Assembly (NCBI GenBank): GCA_938023035.1
Contig: CALIDI010000026.1
Location: 124,001-188,000 of the forward strand
Source: an uncultured Leptolyngbyaceae cyanobacterium
GTDB taxonomy: Bacteria > Cyanobacteriota > Cyanobacteriia > Leptolyngbyales > Leptolyngbyaceae
DNA length: 64,000 nt
Direction: 5' to 3'
Both the position numbers and the translations under genes were made by a program. The first letter of the stretch is position 1. Every line of letters starts with the position of its first letter. The notes beneath the pieces are model-generated. The model did not search any database. It had not been told where the DNA came from and was given only the letters and a program-made list of their open reading frames with translations. Below, piece after piece: positions 36,323 through 44,791 of this stretch.

Positions 36323-37429
36323 ATGATGCATAAGATCCCTGTAACAGTTGTGACAGGCTTTTTAGGAGCCGGAAAAACGACGCTCGTGCGTCATTTATTA
36401 CAAAATAATCAAGGTCGCCGCGTTGCCGTGTTAGTGAATGAGTTTGGTGAAGTAGGCATTGATGGCGAGTTGTTGAAATCCTGTCGGGTTTGTGATGACG
36501 ATGAAGATCCAAATAACAATATTTTGGAACTGGCTAATGGCTGTCTGTGTTGCACCGTTCAGGAAGAATTTTTGCCGACCATGCAGGAGTTATTAAAAAG
36601 ACGCGATCGCCTTGACTGTATCTTAGTCGAAACTTCTGGACTAGCTTTGCCCAAGCCCCTAGTACAAGCCTTTCGTTGGCCCGAAATTCGCACCGGGGCA
36701 ACCGTGGATGGAGTGGTCACGGTTGTCGATTGTGAAGCCCTTGCTAATGGTCAATTTGTGAGTAATTTAGAGGCCCTGGAAGCCCAACGAAAAGCGGATG
36801 ATAGTCTAGACCATGAAACTCCAATTGAAGAGTTGTTTGAAGATCAATTAGCCTGTGCTGATCTGGTATTGCTCACTAAAGTCGATCGCGTTGATTTATA
36901 CACTCAAAACCAAGTGCAGAAGTGGTTGCGAAATAAGCTGCCAAATAATGTAAAAATCTTACCCTGTAAACAAGGAGACATTAGTCCTGATCTTTTGTTG
37001 GGCTTCAATGCTGCCGTTGAAGATAATCTGGATTCTCGCCCCAGTCATCATGATACAGAAGACGACCATGAACACGATGAAGACATTACTTCGGTTCATG
37101 TTGTGATAGACCAAGCATTTGAACCTGCGGAGTTGATCAGTCGCTTGCGATCGCTGGTGCAGCAACAAGAAATTTATCGCATTAAGGGCTTTGCCGCCGT
37201 GCCCAATAAGTCGATGCGATTGGTAGTGCAGGGAGTGGGCAATCGGTTTGATAGCTTTTACGACCGCCCCTGGCAACCCAATGAACCCCGCCAAACACGG
37301 TTGGTTTTAATTGGGCGATCTCTTCAGCAAACTCAAATTTCTGCCATGCTCTTGGAGAAAGCGAGGAATGATCTGGATTTTCACCCCAGAGACACGGAAA
37401 GCACGGAGAAACCGCATTGGATTGCTTGA
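36323..37429 (+). CDS. cobW: CobW, G3E-family GTPase of cobalamin/metal metabolism
   Basis: A 368-residue GTPase of the COG0523 family. P-loop GFLGAGKTT (12-20), metal-binding GCLCC (73-77) preceded by CRVCDDDED (54-62), switch residues in ETSGLALP, and the guanine motif LLTKVD (183-188) are all present, then a His/Asp-rich stretch at 241-254 and the CobW_C domain. These proteins act as metal chaperones; the extended Cys-Cys-Asp segment and genomic place favour cobalt for B12. AGGAGT lies just upstream of paired ATGs at 36323 and 36326. The last 16 residues (FHPRDTESTEKPHWIA) are encoded by a copy of the CACAGAGACAC-type repeat, extending the usual C-terminus. Confidence 0.93.
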   Translation: MMHKIPVTVVTGFLGAGKTTLVRHLLQNNQGRRVAVLVNEFGEVGIDGELLKSCRVCDDDEDPNNNILELANGCLCCTVQEEFLPTMQELLKRRDRLDCILVETSGLALPKPLVQAFRWPEIRTGATVDGVVTVVDCEALANGQFVSNLEALEAQRKADDSLDHETPIEELFEDQLACADLVLLTKVDRVDLYTQNQVQKWLRNKLPNNVKILPCKQGDISPDLLLGFNAAVEDNLDSRPSHHDTEDDHEHDEDITSVHVVIDQAFEPAELISRLRSLVQQQEIYRIKGFAAVPNKSMRLVVQGVGNRFDSFYDRPWQPNEPRQTRLVLIGRSLQQTQISAMLLEKARNDLDFHPRDTESTEKPHWIA

Positions 37430-37441
37430 AGTTAGGGAGCA

Positions 37442-38122
37442 CTATCGCCCCGCCAACTCCTGCACAAATGCTTGATGAGTCGGGTCGGCAATCCCCGCCT
37501 GCACCCCATTCAGCACCTCGATCATTCGCCCCTCTAATAGAGCTGACACATTCAGCCACAACCCTGGAAACACAGTGCTGCGAATGATACCGTCGGGATC
37601 TGGTTCCACTAAGACAAATTCCTGTGCCTGCAACCGGAACCAACTGAAACGATTTTCAAAGGTTTGCCACATCAGATATTCCTGTACTCCATTGCGGCGA
37701 TAGGCATTTTGCTTGGCTCCCAGATCAATTGATGCGCTGCTGGTGGCAATTTCTGCGACCAGTTCCGGTGCTCCTTCAATGTAGCCATCCTTACTGATAG
37801 TCGAAGTGCCTCCCACTTCAATCCGCAGCAGGGCATCCGGTTGGGGTTCGTTGTCTAAGTCTAGCCGTGTCGTTGTATTATCCGCAACACTGACTCCAGG
37901 AGTTGCCGTCCGATAGACCCCTAACCAGGTGATTAAATCGGCATGGGGAACACCATGAAAGGTTCTGACTGGGGATGCCACGTAAACCACTCCTTCAACC
38001 AGTTCGGCTTTGAAGTTTTCTGGGGTTGCCTCATAGCGACGCTCAAACTCAGCGCGAGTGAGGCGATCGCCATTTTCTAGGGGTGGAATTGGCATTGAAC
38101 GGGCAGGCGGCGGCAACACCAT
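37442..38122 (-). CDS. Uma2 family (DUF820) PD-(D/E)XK nuclease-like protein
   Basis: A 226-residue member of the Uma2 group, which is abundant and variable in cyanobacteria. Typical elements: RLTRAEFERRYEATPENFKA, ELVEGVVYVASPV, PQPDALLRI with the Asp, APELVAEIATSSAS with the Glu, and GVQEYLMWQT. The set fits a restriction-endonuclease fold; biological role unproven for the whole family. It lies on the opposite strand and splits the corrinoid locus between cobW and riboswitch 2, so it looks like an insertion into the locus. Start ATG 38122; an alternative is ATG 38095, nine codons in. Confidence 0.88.
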   Translation of the reverse strand: MVLPPPARSMPIPPLENGDRLTRAEFERRYEATPENFKAELVEGVVYVASPVRTFHGVPHADLITWLGVYRTATPGVSVADNTTTRLDLDNEPQPDALLRIEVGGTSTISKDGYIEGAPELVAEIATSSASIDLGAKQNAYRRNGVQEYLMWQTFENRFSWFRLQAQEFVLVEPDPDGIIRSTVFPGLWLNVSALLEGRMIEVLNGVQAGIADPTHQAFVQELAGR

Positions 38123-38296
38123 AGTAAATCGCTAAGACAGTGAATCGCTAGGACATGAAGGAGATACCGTCATCTTAGCAACACTGACGCTGAACAACGC
38201 GACCGGAGCGTGATTTCCAGAACGGGGGGTGCCCTTCTTAAAGTTTTGTTGCTACTACCCATCGCCCATTTCAAACTATGCTCCAATGCTAGAAAT

Positions 38297-38445
38297 CGGT
38301 TCTAGTGGGAATCAGCCGCTAGACGTAAGGGGGAAAGTTCGGTGCAAATCCGGCGCTGTCCCGCAACTGTGATGAAACGTTGGTTTCTAAGTCAGGATGC
38401 CCACCGATGTTTGTTGACAGTTCACACCATCTGCGAGGTACGGAT
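38297..38445 (+). promoter_or_regulatory. Cobalamin riboswitch 2 with expression platform
   Basis: A compact class of the same element: GGGGGAAAGTTCGGTGCAAA, CCGGCGCTGTCCCGCAACTG and AAGTCAGGATGCCCACC (38389-38405). The final hairpin CATCTGCGAGGTACGGATGA puts GAGG in a loop, 5 bases before ATG 38444. The loop TGCGAGGTAC is partly complementary to GTCCCGCA in the core, as expected for the L5-L13 kissing interaction that hides the ribosome site when B12 is bound (inference). The transcript enters a cobW relic and then the TonB receptor gene, so the switch probably still governs uptake genes downstream. Confidence 0.93.
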
Positions 38446-38765
38446 GATGACGATAATTGGGTGGCTTTCCCGTGGTGGAAGGCTAGTTTTTGGTATTGCA
38501 GTAGGCGCGATCGCGGTTCTCTTCAATCCTGCGATCGGATTGGTTCAGGGTATTTCCCTCTCTTCGGCACCAGGCTTACTTGAGGAAGAGGAAAAGAATT
38601 TTACCCTCTATGGTTTTGATGCACTGGGTGGGGTGGTTAGCGGTATGGCGCGATCGCTCCAGCAAACCCAGGTATCTACAACTCTTTTGGGAACAAGGAT
38701 TTTGTAACCTAGACGCTCACCACAGAGACACGGAGGGCATAGAGAAAGCCCTGCGGATTGCTTGA
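38444..38765 (+). pseudogene. Relic ORF carrying the tail of a second cobW
   Basis: From ATG 38444 an 87-codon frame runs MMTIIGWLSRGGRLVFGIAV (a membrane-anchor-like start) to ARSLQQTQVSTTLL and stops at 38707. ARSLQQTQ-S--LL matches GRSLQQTQISAMLL near the C-terminus of CobW at 37.3 kb. In a neighbouring frame the similarity continues as NLDAHHRDTEGIEKALRIA, ending at 38765, matching DLDFHPRDTESTEKPHWIA of CobW. Thus a second cobW copy, including its repeat-derived tail, seems to have stood here and been deleted except for its end, with a frame break. The unrelated N-terminal part may come from another gene. Confidence 0.6.
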
Positions 38766-38908
38766 GGCTTTGGTGAGGGCGTTCTCGGTTTTGCAGTTGA
38801 TGAATCCATGCTCTTGAGCGGCCTACGCCTGAGCTAGCTCAAGCCGTCTGCTAGTCAAATATCCCAGCCTGTGAGTCCGCGTGGGAAGCTAGTGTTGTTC
38901 AGTCAAAA

Positions 38909-38923
38909 TGAGAATGATTATTA
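38909..38923 (+). promoter_or_regulatory. Zur/Fur-type box before the TonB receptor gene
   Basis: TGAGAATGATTATTA matches 12 of 14 defined positions of the 7-1-7 palindrome TGATAAT-N-ATTATCA described for cyanobacterial Zur, a pattern that also resembles Fur boxes. It lies 37 bases before the ATG of the receptor gene, where bound repressor would block transcription. A similar box lies at 47859-47873. Confidence 0.6.
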
Positions 38924-38960
38924 TTTTCATGCTATGTCAATCTATGTGAGGAAAGTGAAC

Positions 38961-41141
38961 ATGCGTCGTCGGTATTCGGCTGTTGTCTTTGCATGGTTAG
39001 TAGCGGGAGGATTCAGCACCAGTCCGCTTGCGGTTCTAGCTGCACCTTCTGCGTCAGATTTTCTGCCCCTGGGGGAATCCGTCATCACTGCGCAAGAGCA
39101 AGGCAGCCCTGCCCCTGACCCCGATGCCACTCTACCTGCCCGGTCAGATGATTTGGATGAGGAAGAGGAAGAGCTGATCATTATTGAACGCATTCTGCGG
39201 CAGCCAGTTTCGACCCCAGGACGGGGGGATGCGACGTTACAAAATTCTACCCGCCCGACCTATGTGATCAATCGGGAAGAGATGGAACAGCGAGGAGCCA
39301 GAACCGTGCGGGAAGCCCTCCGGTTTCTGCCGGGTATTTTGGGCGATGGCACTGTGGGCAGTCAGGTCAATTCCCTCAGTGGGCAGTTTATTCGCGGGTC
39401 AAATACAGGGCAGGTCTTAATCTTGCTGGATGGTCGTCCGGTGAACAATCTGGGGAGTGGCGGTTTTGATTTGTCGGAGTTGACAACGGATGGCATTGAG
39501 CGGATCGAAGTGCTGCCGGGGGGTGGTTCAACTCTATACGGTTCGGATGCGATCGGAGGGATTATTAATATCATCACCCGTCGCGCCGGGCAGAAACCAT
39601 TTAATGCTCGTGTCAGCAGTAGTTTTGGCAGTTATGGCTATGATGATCAAACCTTGCAAGTTGATGGAACGGTTGACCCGGTGCGCTATTTCTTCAGCTA
39701 CAATCGCATCCAGGCTGAGTATAACTTCCCTTTTTCCATCCCTGAAGTTGGATTTCGCGGCACGCGGAGGAATGGCGATACCCTCTACAACAATTTGAAT
39801 GCCCGGTTGGAGTTTAAGTTGGGCGATCGCGCTACCCTCAGCTTCAACACTCTCTATTTGCCGAAGCAACAGGGGGTTCCTGGTGGCGTACCAATACCCT
39901 TTCCCGCCTTTGGGCAGGGCTTTTTCAACTCTCTCACGGATAACAATCGCAAGTATACGGATCAGGTCTTGAGTGATGTCACGTTGCAGGCGCAGTTGGG
40001 CGCAGGCACCGATTCTCTGCTTACGGCCAGACTGTATTTAGACTTTCTCAATACGCGCTTTGATAATCGCACCACTTTTGCCGATACCCTCTCGGTGGTG
40101 AGAGGTGTGCCAATCTTAAGGCGCACTGCTCAAACCCAGCAGCGGTTTCAAACCAAACAGCGATCGCTGGGCATTCAGGTGCAACATAACTGGAAACTGG
40201 CGGCCAATCAAACGCTGATCTATGGCTTTGACTATCGCAGTACAAATGTAGAAAATCTGACACAAAATCTGGTCACGGATGTGGCGCGGATTAACTACGA
40301 CGATCGCGTTAGCCAAGGTGCAGTGTTTGCCCAATACGCGATCGACATTGTGCCCCAATTCACCCTCACCGCAGGATTGCGCCAGGATTTAAGCAGTTTA
40401 AGGAATGGGTCAGCCCTGTCTCCCGCCGTAGGAGCCAAGCTGTTGTTAGGCGACTCTACCACCCTGCGTGCCAACTACATTCGCAACTTCCGCACACCGA
40501 CTTTAGCCAACCTGTTCAACGCCAATCCCACCAATATTGGCAACCCCGACCTCAAGCCAGAGCGGGGCAATAGTCTTGATGTTGGCATTGATCAAAAAAT
40601 TGGGGATTTTGCCCTGCTGCGCCTGACCTATTACAACAACACCATCTCCGATCTAATTGCCTTCAAACGCATCGCTCCCCCCGTCGATGGCATTTCTGGC
40701 ACCTGGCAAAATCTAGGCAAAGTCCGCAGTCAGGGACTGGAAGCAGCATTGAATGTGCAAATTGCTCCCAATGTTTATGCGCTGGTGGGCTATACCCTCA
40801 ATGATCCGAAAATTCTGGAAAGTGTGAACCCCAATGAAAAAGGACAAGAGTTACGCTTTGCCGGAGCCGATAAACTCAACCTGGGGTTGTGGTATGAAAA
40901 CCGCTTTGGCTGGTACGCTGGATTACTCATGAACTCGTTGGGCCGTTACCCAACCGATAACCGGAACACAGAGTTTCTCCCCGGTTACACCACCTTCGAT
41001 TTGCGCCTGCGCGTGCCTCTGACTCCCCAACTTACGGTCAACTTTGGGATTGAAAATATTTTCAATCAGCGCTATCAAGTGTTTCCCGGATTTCCAGATG
41101 CAGGACGAATTTTTCAGGGAGGGATTCGGTATGAATTTTAA
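38961..41141 (+). CDS. TonB-dependent outer membrane receptor (BtuB-like)
   Basis: A 726-residue outer membrane receptor. Signal peptide MRRRYSAVVFAWLVAGGFST; an acidic linker (DDLDEEEEELIIIERIL) where the TonB box should lie; plug domain (PTYVINREEMEQRGARTVRE, GQVLILLDGRPVNN, IERIEVLPGGGSTLYGSDAI, GGIINIITRR); then a beta barrel ending in the C-terminal aromatic GGIRYEF. ATG 38961 is chosen, with AGGAAAG 7 bases upstream; two upstream in-frame ATG/GTG options lack a signal peptide at their start. With the cobalamin riboswitch upstream and BtuF/BtuC-like genes downstream, corrinoid uptake is likely; the Zur/Fur-type box raises a metal-chelate alternative. Confidence 0.9.
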   Translation: MRRRYSAVVFAWLVAGGFSTSPLAVLAAPSASDFLPLGESVITAQEQGSPAPDPDATLPARSDDLDEEEEELIIIERILRQPVSTPGRGDATLQNSTRPTYVINREEMEQRGARTVREALRFLPGILGDGTVGSQVNSLSGQFIRGSNTGQVLILLDGRPVNNLGSGGFDLSELTTDGIERIEVLPGGGSTLYGSDAIGGIINIITRRAGQKPFNARVSSSFGSYGYDDQTLQVDGTVDPVRYFFSYNRIQAEYNFPFSIPEVGFRGTRRNGDTLYNNLNARLEFKLGDRATLSFNTLYLPKQQGVPGGVPIPFPAFGQGFFNSLTDNNRKYTDQVLSDVTLQAQLGAGTDSLLTARLYLDFLNTRFDNRTTFADTLSVVRGVPILRRTAQTQQRFQTKQRSLGIQVQHNWKLAANQTLIYGFDYRSTNVENLTQNLVTDVARINYDDRVSQGAVFAQYAIDIVPQFTLTAGLRQDLSSLRNGSALSPAVGAKLLLGDSTTLRANYIRNFRTPTLANLFNANPTNIGNPDLKPERGNSLDVGIDQKIGDFALLRLTYYNNTISDLIAFKRIAPPVDGISGTWQNLGKVRSQGLEAALNVQIAPNVYALVGYTLNDPKILESVNPNEKGQELRFAGADKLNLGLWYENRFGWYAGLLMNSLGRYPTDNRNTEFLPGYTTFDLRLRVPLTPQLTVNFGIENIFNQRYQVFPGFPDAGRIFQGGIRYEF

Positions 41142-41150
41142 GGAGAACCC

Positions 41151-42035
41151 ATGATGACTCTATTTGACCGTCAAGTTATACCTCTCCAGCGCACGCTTGA
41201 AGAACCCTTGCCCAATGGAGGGCGGATTGAGTATGAAGAGATTCCAGCCCATATCGATGTTCTTGGCCCGCTGTTGTATTCCCTGTTCCATGACCACTGG
41301 CAGGAAGTCGGTTTAGGGCATGTCGTCGATGGCAGTGTGTTGGAGTTGGAATTTACCCAGGCACCCAAAATTATCCGGTTGTATGATGGCTATCTCACGG
41401 TCGTTGCTCAGGGCTGGCACATGCATTTGTGCCTTGAGGAAAATCAGGGCGGCCCGAACGCAACAACCCCAGATGAACTGCGACGAAAACGATTAGTGAG
41501 TCGGGCAGCCCTTTATCGGCGGTTCAATCCCCGCGGACAGGCCCGCAGTTGGGGCATTCAGTTCTGGAATGGGGCGGGAGAGCGGATGATGAATGTGTTT
41601 TTACCAAATCCGTTTGTAGGTAAGAATGAGGATTTGTTGCCAGAGAACAAGCCCGATCGCAGCAAGCTCAAACTCTATGAGCAATTGCGTCACATTTATG
41701 TTCTAGGAAATGCCTTAATCCCTTATGAAACTAATCCGTTAAAACGTCCGTTCATTTCGGTGTGTCGCTCTAGTCGGTGCAATCCATCTTTGAACTGGCA
41801 GCCGATCTATGAAGCATTGCAAAGTGCAGTGGCTGAGGCTGAATTAGAGGTGGATGTGATCCATTCGGGGTGTCTGGAGGTATGTAAATTGGGGCCTGTT
41901 GTTTTTTATTCTGGGGATAAAACCTGGTATACCCGTGTCACACCTGAACTAGCTCAGGAGATTGTGCATGAGCATCTCTGTGAAGGTCACAAAATTAAGT
42001 CACATTTATATCCAGCCGTGAAAGAGTCGCGATGA
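41151..42035 (+). CDS. Two-domain protein with C-terminal thioredoxin-like 2Fe-2S ferredoxin
   Basis: A 294-residue cytosolic protein. Residues 200-285 form a thioredoxin-like (2Fe-2S) ferredoxin: ISVCRSSRCNPS (Cys205, 210) and SGCLEVCKLGPVVFY (Cys241, 245), ending EIVHEHLCEGHKIKSHLYP. The N-terminal 190 residues form a separate domain of unknown family, with EIPAHIDVLGPLLYSLFHDH, a GWHMHLCLEE strand and RSWGIQFWNGAGERMM. Placed between a TonB receptor and a periplasmic binding protein, and overlapping the latter by ATGA, it may reduce the imported corrinoid or metal chelate on arrival (inference). It is functionally reminiscent of the DUF1636 protein upstream, a second Cys-rich thioredoxin-fold protein in the locus. 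Confidence 0.8.
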   Translation: MMTLFDRQVIPLQRTLEEPLPNGGRIEYEEIPAHIDVLGPLLYSLFHDHWQEVGLGHVVDGSVLELEFTQAPKIIRLYDGYLTVVAQGWHMHLCLEENQGGPNATTPDELRRKRLVSRAALYRRFNPRGQARSWGIQFWNGAGERMMNVFLPNPFVGKNEDLLPENKPDRSKLKLYEQLRHIYVLGNALIPYETNPLKRPFISVCRSSRCNPSLNWQPIYEALQSAVAEAELEVDVIHSGCLEVCKLGPVVFYSGDKTWYTRVTPELAQEIVHEHLCEGHKIKSHLYPAVKESR

Positions 42036-43222
42036 AGCTATGGAGTTTTGGTTGGCTGATTTTTGGGAGTGCGATCGCCCTTTCTTCCTGTGCGATCGCG
42101 CCTCCTCGAGGGATCATTCGTTCTCATTCAGAGTGTGTCAAAGACTATCAGCCGGAGGTTGATTATTTTCCTCACAAGGTGCATGTTACAGATGCTCAGG
42201 GATTTACGGTTGACTACCATCAGCATTACAAAATTGTGTCGGTAAATCGTCCTTGGAAAGATGCCAAAACCCAGTTTCAATATGTCCTGGTACAATGTGG
42301 CACTCCCATTCCTAAAGGATTTCAGCCGGAGCAAATCGTGCAAATTCCGGTGCAATCAGTCGTTACACTATCCACGACGCACTTTGTGCCCTTGCAGCGG
42401 TTGGGCGTGCTTGATCGCCTGAAGGGGATCAGCAACTTCAAAGATGTGACGACCCCCGCGGTGAATGCAAAAATCAACCAGAAGCAACTGATAGAAGTGG
42501 GGAATGCTGGGGGGTTGAAACTAGAGAACATTTTGGAATTAGCACCCGACTTAGTCACGACCTATGGCACGGGCAACCCGCAAACGGATGCGCATCCAAA
42601 GTTGCTGGAGGCGGGGATTAAGGTTGCGATCGTGGCGGAATATATGGAATCAACTCCCTTGGGACGGGCCGAGTGGATCAAGTTTTTAGCCCTCTTCTTC
42701 AATCGGGAAGCGGAAGCAGAAAAGAGTTTTGCCGACATTCGCCAACGCTATCAGGCGATCGCGACTAAAACAAAGACCGTCCAACGCCGACCAACTGTGT
42801 TTTCTGGTTTCGATCGCAAAGGTACCTGGTATATGCCTGGGGGGGATAGTTATGTGGCAAAATTCCTGGCGGATGCTGGGGCAACGTACCTCTGGGCCGA
42901 CGATCGCAGTTCCGGCAGTTTGCAACTCACTTTTGAGCAGGTGTATGATCGCGCAGCCCAGGCGCAATATTGGATTGTTAACGCCCACAACGTGAAAACA
43001 CGCGCCGAATTATTAGCTGCTGACCCCCGCTACCGGGGCTTTGCGGCCCTGCAAGCCAATCATGTGTTTAGTCCCACCGCAAAGGTCAATGCTCAGGGTG
43101 GCAATGACTACTGGCAGAGTGGTGTCGCCAACCCCGACCTGATCCTGGCCGATCTGGTGAAAATTTTTCACCCGGAGTTGGTGCCTGACCATCAATTTGT
43201 TTACTATCGGCAACTTCCCTAA
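42032..43222 (+). CDS. BtuF/FecB-like ABC substrate-binding lipoprotein
   Basis: A 396-residue periplasmic lipoprotein (lipobox LSSC, Cys20) of the class III metal-chelate/B12 binding group. Recognisable blocks: YKIVSVNRPWKD, TTHFVPLQRLGVLDRLKGIS, KLENILELAPDLVTTYGTGN, GRAEWIKFLALFFNREAEAE and GGNDYWQSGVANPDLILADL. The N-terminal 80 residues, which carry CVKDYQPEVDYFPHKV, are longer than in E. coli BtuF. The stop TAA shares its last base with the ATG of the permease gene (TAATG). It receives cargo from the TonB receptor encoded upstream; corrinoid is the best guess from the riboswitch, iron or zinc chelate the alternative. Confidence 0.88.
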   Translation: MKLWSFGWLIFGSAIALSSCAIAPPRGIIRSHSECVKDYQPEVDYFPHKVHVTDAQGFTVDYHQHYKIVSVNRPWKDAKTQFQYVLVQCGTPIPKGFQPEQIVQIPVQSVVTLSTTHFVPLQRLGVLDRLKGISNFKDVTTPAVNAKINQKQLIEVGNAGGLKLENILELAPDLVTTYGTGNPQTDAHPKLLEAGIKVAIVAEYMESTPLGRAEWIKFLALFFNREAEAEKSFADIRQRYQAIATKTKTVQRRPTVFSGFDRKGTWYMPGGDSYVAKFLADAGATYLWADDRSSGSLQLTFEQVYDRAAQAQYWIVNAHNVKTRAELLAADPRYRGFAALQANHVFSPTAKVNAQGGNDYWQSGVANPDLILADLVKIFHPELVPDHQFVYYRQLP

Positions 43223-44241
43223 TGAAGTGGCAGCTTCCCCTACCTCGCACCGTCTGGCTCGGAGTTTTGCTGGCTGGAGTGGCGCTGATCTTTGCCCTCA
43301 GTCTGGCGATCGGCTCTGTCTCTATTCCCCTCTCCGATGTTCTAACGACGCTGCTGGGCGGTACCCCGTCCCGTCCTGGATGGGGCACGATTATCTGGCA
43401 ATTCCGTCTGCCCCGTGCGCTCACAGCCATGCTGGCAGGCTCGGCGCTGGCCGTCAGCGGCTTGCAACTGCAAACCTTGTTTCAAAATCCCCTGGCGGGG
43501 CCTTTTGTGCTGGGGATTAATTCTGGTGCCAGTTTAGGGGTGGCGATCGTTGTGCTGGCTTCGCAACAACTGGGACTGGTCTATGGCGATATGGGGATTG
43601 TTACCGCTGCCTGTATGGGGTCTGCCAGTGTAGCAATGTTGGTGATTGTCGTGGCTCGCCTGGTGCAGAACGCGATCGCGTTGCTGGTGGTGGGGTTGAT
43701 GTTTGGCTATGCCACAGGTGCGATCGTCAACATCCTGCTGCAACTTAGTTCTGCCCAACAAGTGCAACAGTTTGTAATCTGGACCTTTGGTAGTTTTGGC
43801 GGTGTCACCTGGGTGCAATTACCGCTACTGGCAATGGGGATTGGGATTGGCATCGCGACCGCCCTGATCAGCACGGCTGCCTTAAATGTGATGTTGCTGG
43901 GTGAAATGCAGGCTCAGTCTCTCGGCGTAAATTTGCAGCGGCTCCGGCTTTTGGTACTCCTCAGTTCCTCCCTTCTGGCAGGCATTGTGACAGCATTTTG
44001 CGGCCCCATTGCCTTTCTCGGCGTTGCCGTACCCCACCTGTGCCGGGGCATCCTGCACACCAGCGACCTCCGCTGGCTGCTCCCCAGTGTCATCCTGGCT
44101 GGTGCCGGGCTGGCATTAGTCGCTGATCTGCTGTCTCAAGTGCTGGTGCGATCGTCCGTGTTACCCCTAAACTCAGTCACCGCCCTGATTGGCACTCCCA
44201 TTCTGATCTGGGTGGTTATTCGTAGTCGCGCCAGGTATTAA
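43222..44241 (+). CDS. BtuC/FecCD-family ABC permease
   Basis: A 339-residue inner-membrane permease with about ten helices. FecCD hallmarks: IIWQFRLPRALTAMLAGSAL, AVSGLQLQTLFQNPLAGPFV, LGINSGASLGVAIVVL, and GPIAFLGVAVPHLCRGILH near the ATPase-contact loop, then a final helix ending WVVIRSRARY. It is fused by a one-base stop-start overlap to the binding-protein gene, so the pair is translated together. In most such operons the ATPase (BtuD/FecE) follows directly; here the next 550 bases hold no ATPase gene, so the motor must be supplied from elsewhere. Confidence 0.92.
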   Translation: MKWQLPLPRTVWLGVLLAGVALIFALSLAIGSVSIPLSDVLTTLLGGTPSRPGWGTIIWQFRLPRALTAMLAGSALAVSGLQLQTLFQNPLAGPFVLGINSGASLGVAIVVLASQQLGLVYGDMGIVTAACMGSASVAMLVIVVARLVQNAIALLVVGLMFGYATGAIVNILLQLSSAQQVQQFVIWTFGSFGGVTWVQLPLLAMGIGIGIATALISTAALNVMLLGEMQAQSLGVNLQRLRLLVLLSSSLLAGIVTAFCGPIAFLGVAVPHLCRGILHTSDLRWLLPSVILAGAGLALVADLLSQVLVRSSVLPLNSVTALIGTPILIWVVIRSRARY

Positions 44242-44791
44242 GCACTCAGCCTCCATTCACTCACTCAAAGTCGCCGATCACATCACCATTAGAGATTCGA
44301 AGCTTAACGAGCCACTATCAAGTGCAACCCATGGTCAAAGAGGTTGACTTCTCGCTGGGGTGTAGCGAATGGTTGAGCCTAATTGGAGTCTATTTAGCGC
44401 CAACAAATCCAGCAACCCAACATCTTTGCCCTTCTTTAGCCGTGCCGTTCCACTACAAAACCATTTGCTCGCACTGGCTTAAGTGCATTGAGCAGAGCGT
44501 CGGCAACAACTGGGAAATCAAGAATCAGCACGATTCGAAAAATAAAAGAAATACTTATCAATAAAATTTGAAAGTTGTTTTTTGCTAATGAATACTTCCT
44601 TGAGATTTAGCTATAAGATTAGTTACAGGAAAAAGGCGGGTTGCATAGATAAAAATCTATGAATGGTGTCATTTGATTGTCTTCTATCAAATTCGGCTTA
44701 TTCCCGAAATGGATCACCCCTAATTAGCGCGATTATCTGCGCGTGCCTACTGTCCTAACCCCTAAGACCTGATGCAAGGAGGAATTATACG
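44242..44791. promoter_or_regulatory. sbtA upstream region with two palindromes
   Basis: 550 bases. Two perfect inverted repeats lie close to sbtA: CATAGAT-AAAA-ATCTATG (44644-44661) and TTTGAT-N8-ATCAAA (44672-44691). The second has the form of LysR-family sites; CcmR/NdhR and CmpR of that family control inducible bicarbonate uptake in cyanobacteria, so these are good operator candidates (inference). An 80-codon frame at 44322-44564 (GTG start) has no protein-like features and is not called. Confidence 0.5.

Noticed and set aside
44322-44564. 80-codon ORF between the permease gene and sbtA
   Set aside because: GTG start, no ribosome site, no family pattern, and it sits in a region better explained as the sbtA regulatory zone.
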